NCBI GenBank assembly: GCA_015207155.1
Contig: JADEXK010000049.1
Coordinates: forward strand, 1 to 45,885
DNA from: Nostocales cyanobacterium LEGE 11386
Lineage (GTDB): Bacteria > Cyanobacteriota > Cyanobacteriia > Cyanobacteriales > Nostocaceae
DNA length: 45,885 nucleotides
Direction of reading: 5' to 3'
Part shown: one piece after another, positions 31,234-40,318 of the stretch
Layout of the letters: every line of letters starts with the position of its first letter
Position numbering within the stretch: the stretch's first letter is position 1
Made by a program: the position numbers and the translations under genes
The notes under the pieces: model-generated
Databases searched by the model: none
What the model saw: only the letters and a program-made list of their open reading frames with translations
Told to the model about the DNA's origin: nothing

Positions 31234-32112
31234 TTAACAAAAAACACACTGTTTTTTTTGTTCTGGAAGATTTTTTGTAAGTAATACTAAATCTTTATAT
31301 GATAGAGAATTTGTTCCATAAAAACTTTTTCTTTTTCGTCTAGAACTGTAATCAAAAAATATAGCAAATCTATCAGCAGTTACAGGTATCTTACCACGAT
31401 GGAAAATATTACCAGTAGCAGCAAAAATTACAGTGCCTGCGGGGCCTGTGCATGATTTATAATGTTCTGGAGATACAACACCTTGCATAGTTTGTGATTG
31501 GATGTAGCCAGATGTATATTTCAAAGATTGGGCTATTTCTGAGGTTAAAGTTTGTGTAATATATTGAAACGGTCCTGTATCCTCATTAATATCATTTAAA
31601 TAAATTATAATTTTCAGGATCTTTTTGTTTTCTTTGTCTACATGCCATAGCCTGGAAGTTTGCTCGACTTGATTGGCAATATCTCTACGGAAATAGACCC
31701 CATTATAGGCTACTGGTAAACCCAAATAATTCTCTATAATATTAAGTAAACGTTGTTCCAAACCCCACAAGAAAATTTCTGGATACTGCATTATTTGCTG
31801 GGAACTAGCATGAACAATAAACTCATTTTTATGACCAGTAATCTTTTGTGGGATTTTTGGCATCAGGTCTTTTGCTGCTTTAAGTATCTCCAGAGTCGAT
31901 GGCATTCCCAATTCTGCTAATGAAGTAATTACAACTCCTTCATGGTTGATTGTTTCGACTAAATTTAGGTCATTCTTGGAAAGAACAGGTAAATGTATAA
32001 TATGTTTCTTTACTGCTGCCTGATAAGCAAGTTCTTCTTGATACTGTATAAATGGAATGGCATCAATTTCCCTTAAAATTTTATTCCGCATTTTTTGCAG
32101 AACTGTATACAT
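31234..32112 (-). CDS. Fe(II)/2-oxoglutarate-dependent dioxygenase, phytanoyl-CoA hydroxylase-like
   Basis: 292 residues. The facial triad is visible: H157 and D159 in RLWHVDKENKK, and H238 in GNIFHRG, with the 2OG-binding arginine R248 in TADRFAIFFDYS. The strands around them (LKIIIYLNDINEDTGPFQYI, AGTVIFAATGNIFHRG) follow the PhyH pattern, where 'LxDxxxDxGP' is characteristic. Substrate unknown; related bacterial enzymes hydroxylate natural products or amino acids. The C-terminus ends in CVFC, which could be a metal or redox pair or nothing. It is unlinked to any biosynthetic gene. Confidence 0.8.
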   Translation of the reverse strand: MYTVLQKMRNKILREIDAIPFIQYQEELAYQAAVKKHIIHLPVLSKNDLNLVETINHEGVVITSLAELGMPSTLEILKAAKDLMPKIPQKITGHKNEFIVHASSQQIMQYPEIFLWGLEQRLLNIIENYLGLPVAYNGVYFRRDIANQVEQTSRLWHVDKENKKILKIIIYLNDINEDTGPFQYITQTLTSEIAQSLKYTSGYIQSQTMQGVVSPEHYKSCTGPAGTVIFAATGNIFHRGKIPVTADRFAIFFDYSSRRKRKSFYGTNSLSYKDLVLLTKNLPEQKKQCVFC

Positions 32113-32500
32113 ATATTTTTATCCTTGCACTACTGTAATTTATGTAAAATCACGTAATAACAACAGGAAAAGCGATCGCGAAAAATGTAAATTAGATTGA
32201 GGTACGTTAACCCAACTTATCAAAATCTTGTATATGCTGAGTTTTGCTGCGCTCTACCCAATCTACACAATAAATTTAGGCGAGTCTTTCTCAAGATACC
32301 TGTCGCTAGTCAGATAACTATCCTACTCAAGTTATAAATTTTTTGAAAATATTGTCATTAGTGAGTATAAATAACAAATTATACATGTAAACCTACAATA
32401 ATTTTGATCCACCCAAAGGCAGTAGATAAAATATTAGCTAAATAACTATAAAAGATAAAATAGTGCTGCTTTGCAAACACTTAAAAAGGAACAGATTTTT
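32113..32500. other. Divergent intergenic region (388 bp)
   Basis: Promoter region of the divergent dioxygenase and glutathione reductase genes. No gene seen. It includes one GCGATCGC site and a short stretch (GCTGCGCTCTACCCAATCTA, near 32247) reminiscent of a dispersed repeat. Confidence 0.4.
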
Positions 32501-33847
32501 ATGACATTTGATTATGACTTGTTTGTCATCGGTGCTGGGCCTGGAGGGTTGGCAGCAGCTAAAAAAGCAGCTAGTTACGGTGTCCGTGTTGCCGTTGCTG
32601 AACAAGAAGCTATTGGTGGTACTTGTGTAAATCGTGGTTGTGTTCCCAAAAAACTGATTGTCTATGCAGCTGACTTTGCTAGAGAAAATCAAATAGCACA
32701 TAGCTATGGGTGGAGTAAGTGTAAACGCTACTTTGACTGGACACTATTTATGAAGTCCGTACATCGACATTTAGAACACATTCACCACTCTTATTGTCAG
32801 CAGTTACAAAACACAGGAATTGAACTCATTAAAGAACACGCCGCGTTCAGCAATGTCCATACTCTAGATGTGGGTGGACACAAAGTGACAGCTGATAAAA
32901 TTTTAATTGCTGTGGGAGGACGCCCCAACAAGCCCAGCATTCCCGGAATAGAATACGCCATTACATCCCGCGAGGTGTTTCACTTACCTTATTTGCCAAA
33001 ACGGTTAGCAATTATTGGGGGTGGCTATATCGGTGCGGAATTTTCCAGCATGATGCACGCTTTAGGCTGCGAAGTCACGGTGATTGAAACAGATGAGATG
33101 ATGTTATCAGGATTTGATGACGAAATCCGCTCTGGCGTGCAACGAGGTTTAAGCAAACGGGGAATTCGGGTTTTAACTAACAGCACTGCTCGAGAAATTA
33201 CGCTCTTAGATGATGGCTTACTGTTGAAGACTACTGGCGATTTTGCCGAAACCATTGCCGCAGATACCATCCTTGTAGCCACAGGTTACGTCCCAAATAC
33301 CAAGAATTTAGGTTTGGAAAAAGCCCAAGTAGAACTTGGTAAGCAAGGTGAAATCAAAGTAGACGAATACTGCTGCACCAACCAAAAAAATATTTTTGCT
33401 GTGGGTGACTGCATCAACCGTGTGCAATTAACTCCAGTTGCGAAGGCTGAAGGTATTGCTGTTGCTAATACAGTTTTTGGCAACCAGCCGCAAAAAGTGA
33501 ATTATGATTATGTGCCTTCTGCTGTTTTTTCCCGTCCAGAAGGAGCTAGTGTCGGGTTGACGGAGACCAAAGCACGAGAAAAATTCGGTGCATCTGTGAA
33601 ATGCTACTGCACCAATTTCCCAACTCTTTTGTCTCAGCTAACTGAACAAGATGAGCCAGTGGTCATTAAGTTAGTTGTCAATGAAGATTCTCAACAAGTT
33701 TTGGGTGCTCACATGCTGGGTGAAGATGCAGCCGAAATTATTCAAACTTTAGGGGTGGCAATTCGTCAGGGGATTACCAAGCAACAGTTGCATGAAACGA
33801 TAGGTATTCATCCCACCACAGCAGAAGAGTTGTTATCGATAGATTAA
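32501..33847 (+). CDS. gor: Glutathione reductase
   Basis: I start at the ATG at 32501 (448 residues), behind AAAAAGGA. FAD site FVIGAGPGGLAAA; redox-active cysteines C42 and C47 (GGTCVNRGCVPKK); second FAD motif IFAVGDC; C-terminal catalytic H437 and E442 (HPTTAEELL). The enzyme regenerates GSH from GSSG. The nucleotide site is unusual: GGGYIG (173-178) has GxGxxG instead of the GxGxxA of most GRs, and after the second strand it reads VIETDEMMLSGF instead of VRKHAPLRSF. Both arginines that bind the NADPH phosphate are absent, and an acidic residue, E196, occupies the position typical of NADH enzymes. Coenzyme preference should therefore not be assumed. The active-site segments fit GR better than lipoamide dehydrogenase. 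Confidence 0.9.
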   Translation: MTFDYDLFVIGAGPGGLAAAKKAASYGVRVAVAEQEAIGGTCVNRGCVPKKLIVYAADFARENQIAHSYGWSKCKRYFDWTLFMKSVHRHLEHIHHSYCQQLQNTGIELIKEHAAFSNVHTLDVGGHKVTADKILIAVGGRPNKPSIPGIEYAITSREVFHLPYLPKRLAIIGGGYIGAEFSSMMHALGCEVTVIETDEMMLSGFDDEIRSGVQRGLSKRGIRVLTNSTAREITLLDDGLLLKTTGDFAETIAADTILVATGYVPNTKNLGLEKAQVELGKQGEIKVDEYCCTNQKNIFAVGDCINRVQLTPVAKAEGIAVANTVFGNQPQKVNYDYVPSAVFSRPEGASVGLTETKAREKFGASVKCYCTNFPTLLSQLTEQDEPVVIKLVVNEDSQQVLGAHMLGEDAAEIIQTLGVAIRQGITKQQLHETIGIHPTTAEELLSID

Positions 33848-33940
33848 ATGGCGTTGCTGATTGAGAATATGAATTTGTTTCACGCAAAGGCGCAGAGGCG
33901 CAGAGAGTAAGAGTTTGAAATCTTGTTCAGCAACCGCCGA

Positions 33941-36268
33941 TTAAATGGTGGTGTCTGAAGATGATTCTTGCCAAAGTTGTGTGATAGTTTCTGATGCTTC
34001 TGAAGATGAGTCATGTTGTGGCGCAGAGTTGCTGTTTTGCGAATCTATTAACTCGTTCATGTCCTTGAGAACCTCTGATGCAGACTGATAGCGCTGTTTG
34101 GTATCATCCATTACCATTTTATTGAGAATATTTACCAAAGATTGACTTACTAATGCTTTTTCACTCCATGCCAACTCTCCATGAGCATCTCTATCAAACT
34201 CGTGGGGTGAGATACCAGTTAAAGCTTTAATCGCAATCATCCCCACCGCATAGATATCACTGTTGTATTGGGGACGGCCAAAACATTGTTCGCTTGGTGC
34301 ATAACCTTTAGTTCCAATGCCAATAGTGAAAGGGGTTTGCTCTGGATTGTCCAAAGGCAATGTGGAGACTTCTTTCACAGCGCCAAAGTCAATTAATACA
34401 AGCTTGCGGTCTGAGTGTCGTCGGATAATATTGTTGGGTTTAATGTCCCGGTGAATCACACCGTTTTCATGAATAAATATTAATATTTGCAATAAGTCCC
34501 GTATAATGTTGATAACTGCAATTTCTTCAGTAGCTCTGCCCGATCGCAGTTCTTGATTGAGAGGATGACCGACTATATATTCTTGCACTAAATAAAATTC
34601 TTCATCTTGTTCAAAATAAGCTAGAAGTTGAGGAATTTGGTGGTGCTTTCCTAATTTTTCTAGTGTTTGCGCCTCTGAGTTAAATAAACGTCTGGCAAGT
34701 TCTAACCCTTTTGATTGAGTGTTGGCTGGTTTGAGTTGCTTGACAACACATCTGGGGTTTCCCGGACGTTGGATATCTTCGGCAATGTAGGTTTCGCTAA
34801 ATCCACCGCAACCGAGAACTTTAACAATTTTGTAGCGTCCAGCCAGGATTTTGCCGGTGAGTGCTAAATCTCGTTGCTGAAGTAAATCTTGCAGGTCGTT
34901 TTGTTGGCTGATAATTTCTTGGACTACGGGGGAAGTTTTATATCTCTGAAAAATAGTTACTAGTTGGCGGGTTCTGAGTTTTTCTCTGGCGACTTCGGTT
35001 CCTAGATAAGATAACCCATTAAGGGCGATCGCGATCATGGGTATGGCAGTCGGCAAAATTAATTGACTAGAAACAAAAATCACATAGCTAATTCCGCCCC
35101 AAATAGTAGCTAAGGCAATGCTAGAGATTAATCTAGTAATTCCACGCTTACTTCTAGTAATAATTAATACCGTGCCACCCACTAGTAGCAGTACAAACAA
35201 ACTTTGCAGAGGTGGATTTTTAATTGCTTGGCTAATTGCTTTGCCTGTCATTAAAGTGGCGATGGCATTGGCGTGAATTTCCACTCCTGACATTTTTTCA
35301 GGTGTATGTGCAACTGCTACACCATGCCAATCATTGCCTAATTGAGCTGTTGCCCCAATGATGACAATTTTATCTTGGAATATATTTTCCTGTTGTAAAT
35401 AAGTATCCCAGTTGGCTGGGTCAAGCACATGCCATAAGGGAATTGTTTCAAATGTACCACTCGGCCCCCAAAAATGAATGCGATCGCCTTTTGGCTGGGG
35501 ATAATTGATTTTTGCCGCTTTCAATACTGCTTGATCAAAGTCAGGGACTGTTACTGTCAAGCTATTATCTGCGGTTACTAATTGAGAAAACTCGCTAGCT
35601 AATCGGTGAACCTTGCCATCTACCTCTAAAGGAAAATTCACCGTACCCATTGACACCGAACCTGTGTGCAACATCTCCTGGGGTAGCCTCAGTTGCATAA
35701 AGGTGCCTTGGTGCGTTTCAAAATTTTCGTAGAGTGCGGCTAAGGTAACTTTACTGCCATATTTTTGTAATGCTGCCTGGAATTGGCGATCGTCGGCAAT
35801 TCCGTAACTACTAGGCAAATCAAAAACCACATCCAGTGCTATGGAACGTACACCAGCCTTAGTCAACTTTTCAATTATTTTACCGTATGCAGCGCGTTTA
35901 AAAGGAAAAGACTTAAGCGGTTCTAAGTAGGCATACTGTTGCGGATCTGTTTTATAGTACTGTTCGGGAACTGATATTGATTGATCATCAATTGCCAAAA
36001 TTACGATATTTTCCGGAGGTGTTATCGGCCCACGCAGTTGAAAAAATGTGGAAAGCATTTGACTTTCCATCAATTGAACCCAACCCAAACCAGAGATAGT
36101 TAGCAATGCTGCACCTACGGCGGAAGTACCTGTTAGCAAATGACCTAAGCGAGCCATTAGCAGTGACTGGCGTGATGCTGTCACAGTCACTTTTGTCGGT
36201 TTACTTGACGTTATATTAGCAGCAGAAACATATTTTTTGGTTAAGGTAGATGTAGGTTCTTCTGCCAT
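33941..36268 (-). CDS. CHASE2-domain Ser/Thr protein kinase
   Basis: 775 residues. After one N-terminal membrane helix (about 43-65) comes an extracytoplasmic CHASE2 sensor domain (about 70-345, with PPENIVILAIDDQSI, RSIALDVVFD and VIIGATAQLGNDWHGV), then three helices (about 355-420), a coiled linker, and a Hanks-type kinase from about 475: glycine loop LGCGGFSETY, K510, H606-R-D-I-K-P-N-N and D627-F-G, with GIGTKGYAPSEQ activation segment. All catalytic residues are intact. The architecture is of the cyanobacterial CHASE2-kinase class that senses unknown extracellular cues. It points toward the gor gene (94-bp convergent gap). Confidence 0.95.
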   Translation of the reverse strand: MAEEPTSTLTKKYVSAANITSSKPTKVTVTASRQSLLMARLGHLLTGTSAVGAALLTISGLGWVQLMESQMLSTFFQLRGPITPPENIVILAIDDQSISVPEQYYKTDPQQYAYLEPLKSFPFKRAAYGKIIEKLTKAGVRSIALDVVFDLPSSYGIADDRQFQAALQKYGSKVTLAALYENFETHQGTFMQLRLPQEMLHTGSVSMGTVNFPLEVDGKVHRLASEFSQLVTADNSLTVTVPDFDQAVLKAAKINYPQPKGDRIHFWGPSGTFETIPLWHVLDPANWDTYLQQENIFQDKIVIIGATAQLGNDWHGVAVAHTPEKMSGVEIHANAIATLMTGKAISQAIKNPPLQSLFVLLLVGGTVLIITRSKRGITRLISSIALATIWGGISYVIFVSSQLILPTAIPMIAIALNGLSYLGTEVAREKLRTRQLVTIFQRYKTSPVVQEIISQQNDLQDLLQQRDLALTGKILAGRYKIVKVLGCGGFSETYIAEDIQRPGNPRCVVKQLKPANTQSKGLELARRLFNSEAQTLEKLGKHHQIPQLLAYFEQDEEFYLVQEYIVGHPLNQELRSGRATEEIAVINIIRDLLQILIFIHENGVIHRDIKPNNIIRRHSDRKLVLIDFGAVKEVSTLPLDNPEQTPFTIGIGTKGYAPSEQCFGRPQYNSDIYAVGMIAIKALTGISPHEFDRDAHGELAWSEKALVSQSLVNILNKMVMDDTKQRYQSASEVLKDMNELIDSQNSNSAPQHDSSSEASETITQLWQESSSDTTI

Positions 36269-36971
36269 ATCGTGTTAATAGTTGGTTTACGTACTACTAC
36301 TCTATTTATTTATTCAAGATTGAAATAAGACTTAAATGAGAATCTTATACTTTTGTAATGTCTTTGATATTTTTGACCAAACTTGGGTTAATAAATTTCG
36401 ACTCAGTTGGCTCTTAACCCAAATACTGCCTAACTTATTCTCTTATTGAGATCAAAGCCGTGATTCTGCCACAGACTGGAGTCGGAAATGCTCCGTTTCA
36501 GCACTTTGTTGCGGTAAGATTTGATTTTCTCAAACCAACGGGTATGCCTCCTAGACTTGATCTGTGAGGAGTTTCTTATGGTACAACTTGCTCCTCTTGT
36601 ACAAGACTGAATTTACCATAAAGCTTGTACTTTTGTTGACGACAAAACTTATAGATGGTCATGATCCTGTATCCTACCGCAAGACCTATGCTTTACCTCT
36701 TTAGAAGTAAACTTGACAGTTATATAGCGAAACATGCTGTTACTCAGTCAAATTTATTGGTAGATTTTGATCACGAGGTATCTCTTATAGTATTAAAGGT
36801 GAAAAGGTTCAAGTCCCAGCACCTTAAGTCCAATGTTTTAGCCAATTTTATGCTGTGCAAGAGGTAAGATAAAAGCTATACATAAAAACCTGCTTTAAGG
36901 ATATTAGCAAATTTATCATTAGAGAATTGCTATAATCTATTGTCCAATCTAAATTCTTTTCTATATATTAG
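36269..36971. other. 700-bp gap with possible degenerate sequence
   Basis: Upstream regions of the CHASE2 kinase (left) and the NYN gene (right). A ten-codon frame with a good ribosome site (GTGAGGAG, then ATG at 36578, MVQLAPLVQD, stop) and a 70-codon frame at 36655-36867 were seen; neither is convincing and no family is recognisable. Possibly decayed coding DNA. Confidence 0.4.
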
Positions 36972-36983
36972 GTGTATTTTTCT

Positions 36984-37505
36984 ATGGGTTCCCCAATGAA
37001 TCGTCTGTCTATTTTTGTAGACGGAAACAATATGTTCTATGCTCAACAAAAGAATGGTTGGTTTTTCGACCCAAGAAGAGTATTAGAATACTTCAAACAC
37101 GAGCAATCAGACACAACATTAATCAATGCCTTCTGGTACACTGGCTTAAAAGACCCACAAGATCAACGAGGTTTCAGAGATGCTCTCATTAGTTTAGGAT
37201 ATACAGTACGAACTAAAATTCTCAAAGAATATTATGATGATTCTTCCGGTCGCTACTCCCAAAAAGCAAATTTGGATATTGAAATTGTCGTAGATATGTT
37301 TAATACAGTAGATCAATACGATAGAGTAGTTTTATTCAGTGGTGATGGAGATTTTGAAAGAGCAATTGAATTATTACGTTCAAAAAATACGCATATTACA
37401 GTAGTATCAACAGAAGGTATGATAGCTAGAGAATTACGTAATGCTACGGATAGATATATTGATTTAAATGATATCAGAGACAGTATAGAAAAAGTAGAAG
37501 GTTAA
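36984..37505 (+). CDS. NYN-domain protein (LabA/DUF88 family)
   Basis: From the ATG at 36984 it has 173 residues; the ATG at 36996 (MNRLSIFVDGNN) and a GTG at 36972 are alternatives. It is a PIN-like NYN ribonuclease-type domain: SIFVDGNNMFYAQQ at the N-terminus, KANLDIEIVVDMFNTVDQYD and VVLFSGDGDFERAIELLRS carrying the conserved acidic residues. LabA-like proteins are involved in circadian output in Synechococcus; others are RNA nucleases. No partner gene is adjacent (leuA follows after about 90 bp on the same strand), so its role is open. Confidence 0.9.
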   Translation: MGSPMNRLSIFVDGNNMFYAQQKNGWFFDPRRVLEYFKHEQSDTTLINAFWYTGLKDPQDQRGFRDALISLGYTVRTKILKEYYDDSSGRYSQKANLDIEIVVDMFNTVDQYDRVVLFSGDGDFERAIELLRSKNTHITVVSTEGMIARELRNATDRYIDLNDIRDSIEKVEG

Positions 37506-37597
37506 TCGGCTTAATAAATATTTACAAATGCTAAGAGTAAAAAACTAAGGTTCAAGATATTTTAAGCGAACAGTAAAAACTAAAACAACGAGCCAAA

Positions 37598-39202
37598 ATG
37601 ATGAGCAAACCTGAGAGAATTATCATTTTTGATACGACACTCCGAGATGGAGAACAATGTCCGGGAGCAACACTAAATATAGACGAAAAGCTAGCGATCG
37701 CTAAACAATTGTCACGTTTAGGAGTAGATGTAATTGAGGCAGGTTTTGCCTTTGCTAGTCCGGGAGACTTTGCCGCAATTAACAAAATTGCCCAAATTGT
37801 GGGAACAGAAGATGGCCCGATAATTTGTAGTTTGGCCAGAGCTAGACATGATGATATAAAAACAGCAGCCGCAGCAATTAAACCAGCTGCTCATGGCAGA
37901 ATTCATACTTTTATTGCTACTTCTGATATTCATCTCCAATACAAACTGAAAAAAACCAAATCAGAAGTACTAGCGATCGCGGAAGAAATGGTGGCTTATG
38001 CTAAGAGTTTCACCGATGATGTCGAATTTTCCCCCGAAGATGCTGGACGTTCTGACCCAGAATTTCTTTACCAAGTATTAGAGCGAGCGATCGCAGCTGG
38101 AGCCACAACAGTTAATATTCCTGATACTGTAGGTTACACAACACCAAGCGAATTTGGGGCAATAATTAAGGGCATTAAAGATCATGTTCCCAACATTGAC
38201 CAAGCGATTATTTCTGTTCACGGACATAATGATTTAGGTTTAGCAGTTGCCAACTTCTTAGAAGCCGTAAAAAATGGCGCAAGGCAATTAGAATGTACCA
38301 TCAATGGTATTGGTGAACGAGCAGGAAATGCAGCCTTAGAAGAATTGGTAATGGCGTTGCACGTCCGGCGACAATATTTCAATCCTTTTTTGGGAAGACC
38401 TGTAGATTCTGAAGAACCTTTAGCAAAAATTGACACCCGTCAAATTTACAAAACTTCGCGCCTAGTTTCAAATTTGACGGGAATGCTAGTGCAACCTAAT
38501 AAAGCCATAGTCGGAGCAAACGCCTTTGCTCATGAGTCTGGTATTCACCAAGATGGGGTCTTAAAAAATAAGCTAACCTACGAAATTATGGATGCCCAAT
38601 TGATTGGCTTAACAGACAATCAAATAGTTTTGGGCAAACATTCCGGGAGAAATGCTTTCCGTACCCGCTTGACAGAATTGGGCTTTGAACTATCAGAAAC
38701 CGAATTAAATAAAGCCTTTGTGAGGTTTAAAGAATTAGCCGACAAAAAGAAAGAAATTTCTGATTGGGATTTAGAGGCTATTGTTAATGATGAAATTCAA
38801 CAAGCACCAGATTTGTTCCGAGTAGAACTAGTGCAAATTTCCTGTGGTAGTAATGCTAAACCCACGGCTACAGTCACCCTCCGTACCCCAGACGGTGAAG
38901 AATTAACCGATGCAGCAATTGGTACTGGGCCAGTAGACGCTGTTTATAAAGCAATTAACCGCGTAGTGAACGTACCTAACGAGTTGATTGAGTTTTCTGT
39001 ACAGTCAGTCACAGCCGGGATTGATGCCATTGGCGAAGTAACAATTCGTTTAAGATCCGAATCCAGGGTGTTTTCCGGTCATGCAGCCAACACAGATATC
39101 ATAGTTGCATCTGCACAAGCTTATGTTAATGCGTTAAATCGGCTTTACGCATCTTTGCAAACCAAAGAGAAAGAAGAGGAAGTTACTGCACAAAAAGTTT
39201 AG
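37598..39202 (+). CDS. leuA: 2-isopropylmalate synthase
   Basis: 534 residues, first committed enzyme of leucine synthesis (acetyl-CoA plus 2-oxoisovalerate). HMGL-like domain motifs: IIFDTTLRDGEQCPGATL (metal-binding Asp), VDVIEAGFAFASPGDF, the metal-binding SVHGHNDLGLAVANFLEA and INGIGERAGNAALEE. The linker (NAFAHESGIHQDGVLK) and a complete C-terminal LeuA allosteric dimer domain (about 390-520) are present, so leucine feedback is expected. ATG at 37601 is an equally possible start. Terminator-like hairpin follows. No leuB/C/D nearby, which is usual for cyanobacteria. Confidence 0.97.
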   Translation: MMSKPERIIIFDTTLRDGEQCPGATLNIDEKLAIAKQLSRLGVDVIEAGFAFASPGDFAAINKIAQIVGTEDGPIICSLARARHDDIKTAAAAIKPAAHGRIHTFIATSDIHLQYKLKKTKSEVLAIAEEMVAYAKSFTDDVEFSPEDAGRSDPEFLYQVLERAIAAGATTVNIPDTVGYTTPSEFGAIIKGIKDHVPNIDQAIISVHGHNDLGLAVANFLEAVKNGARQLECTINGIGERAGNAALEELVMALHVRRQYFNPFLGRPVDSEEPLAKIDTRQIYKTSRLVSNLTGMLVQPNKAIVGANAFAHESGIHQDGVLKNKLTYEIMDAQLIGLTDNQIVLGKHSGRNAFRTRLTELGFELSETELNKAFVRFKELADKKKEISDWDLEAIVNDEIQQAPDLFRVELVQISCGSNAKPTATVTLRTPDGEELTDAAIGTGPVDAVYKAINRVVNVPNELIEFSVQSVTAGIDAIGEVTIRLRSESRVFSGHAANTDIIVASAQAYVNALNRLYASLQTKEKEEEVTAQKV

Positions 39203-39267
39203 GAAGACATCTGGTTTAACGAAGTCAGACGGAAGAGGGAGGATCATTCTTCTTCCTTCTTGTTTAA

Positions 39268-39285
39268 GGGTGGGTTTTCCCGCCC
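39268..39285 (+). terminator. Hairpin downstream of leuA
   Basis: GGGTGGG-TTTT-CCCGCCC, a perfect 7-bp GC stem with a TTTT loop, 66 bp after the leuA stop. The following sequence (TACTTG) lacks a T-tract. Confidence 0.5.
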
Positions 39286-39330
39286 TACTTGTTTGCCCAA
39301 AGTTCAGAACAACTAATCAATGAATATTTG

Positions 39331-39480
39331 TCAAAATAATCTTGCTAAAGGCAGCGTCAACCCAGGCACGACATTTTCACCACTCAAAATTGCCGTAGCT
39401 GGATACTGAGTAATCGAACCATCTTGCCGATAAACTAAAGCTTGCTGATTTTGACAGTCAATTAACCATATAAAAAGACT
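39331..39480 (-). pseudogene. 3' remnant of a Uma2-family (DUF820) endonuclease gene
   Basis: On the minus strand, ending with TGA at 39331-39333, the frame reads WLIDCQNQQALVYRQDG then SITQYPATAILSGENVVPGL and TLPLARLF. The order 'VWLIDP-x-x-x-x-x-x-VYR-x-DG ... L-x-G-x-x-x-x-PGL-x-LPL' is the C-terminal signature of Uma2 proteins, which are very numerous in Nostoc genomes. Upstream of the WLID segment the frame breaks (a stop and shifts near 39480-39500). Only about 46 residues of about 190 are recognisable. Confidence 0.6.
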
Positions 39481-39662
39481 ACACCGTTACTTTTTCACTG
39501 TTCATGATGATGCCATAGCCAGCTTGATAGACACTTTCATTCTAGGCTGAAATTCCATAAACTCAGTTTCCTCCTCCGTGTTCTCCGTGCCTCTGTGGTA
39601 TGCGCTGCGCGTTAGTGATACGTTTTAAAATTGACCTCAACACCAGCGCATCACAAAAAATA

Positions 39663-40235
39663 ATGCTCACAGAACGCTTTACCGCAGCCCTCACCTACGC
39701 CACCCAACTCCACGCCAAACAAGTGCGTAAAGGCTCAGGCGTCCCCTATATTGCCCACTTATTAGGTGCTGCCAGTATTGCTTTAGAATATGGAGCCAAT
39801 GAAGACGAAGCGATCGCAGCTCTTTTACATGATGCCATCGAAGACCAAGGTGGTGCTGCCACACGAGCAGAAATTCGCCGCCGCTTTGGTGATCATGTCA
39901 CAGCCATTGTCGATGGTTGTACAGATGCCGATACCACACCCAAACCCCCTTGGCGACAGCGTAAAGAAGCTTATATTGCCCACATTGCCACTGCTTCCCC
40001 CTCAGTACTACTAGTATCAGCAGCCGATAAACTTTACAATGCCCAGTCAATTCTCAAAGATTATCGCCTCATAGGTGAATCACTTTGGCAACGCTTTCAA
40101 GCAGGTAGAGAAGGAACTCTGTGGTATTATCGAGCGATCGCGGATGCCTTGACCAAGACTGGAACTACTCCGCTAGTTCAAGAATTAGAACGAGTGGTGA
40201 CAGCAATCGAAATTTTGGCATCTAATAAAAAATGA
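39663..40235 (+). CDS. HD-domain phosphohydrolase (RelA/SpoT-hydrolase-like)
   Basis: I start at the ATG at 39663 (190 residues; MLTERFTAALTYATQLHA) because the upstream part from 39600 is repeat-like. HD pattern: H17 (HAKQVRKGSGVPYIAHL), H32, H56-D57 (ALLHDAIEDQGG), and the later VSAADKLYNAQSIL aspartate. It matches the MESH1/SpoT hydrolase type that cleaves (p)ppGpp or related nucleotides, but without the synthetase, TGS or ACT domains of RelA/SpoT. The stop codon TGA is the first three bases of a GAAGGCT repeat. Substrate is inferred. Confidence 0.85.
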   Translation: MLTERFTAALTYATQLHAKQVRKGSGVPYIAHLLGAASIALEYGANEDEAIAALLHDAIEDQGGAATRAEIRRRFGDHVTAIVDGCTDADTTPKPPWRQRKEAYIAHIATASPSVLLVSAADKLYNAQSILKDYRLIGESLWQRFQAGREGTLWYYRAIADALTKTGTTPLVQELERVVTAIEILASNKK

Positions 40236-40276
40236 AGGCTGAAGGCTGAAAAAAATTCATACTTCATACTTCATAT
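40233..40276. repeat. Two adjacent heptamer arrays (GAAGGCT and TCATACT)
   Basis: TGAAGGCTGAAGGCTGAA (40233-40250) and TTCATACTTCATACTTCATA (40256-40275) are each about 2.5 units of a 7-bp repeat. The HD-gene stop overlaps the first; the pair fills the gap to the convergent prs gene. Confidence 0.75.
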
Positions 40277-40318
40277 TTTTGATGCCAGATTGTAACGAAA
40301 AAAACAGTATTTTCTAGG

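Noticed and set aside
36790..36825. Possible T-arm of a tRNA (GGTTCAAGTCC)
   Set aside because: The flanking bases pair over only two positions and no other tRNA arm is present upstream.
36655..36867. 70-residue plus-strand frame
   Set aside because: No ribosome binding site, no recognisable domain and atypical composition; more likely chance or decayed DNA.
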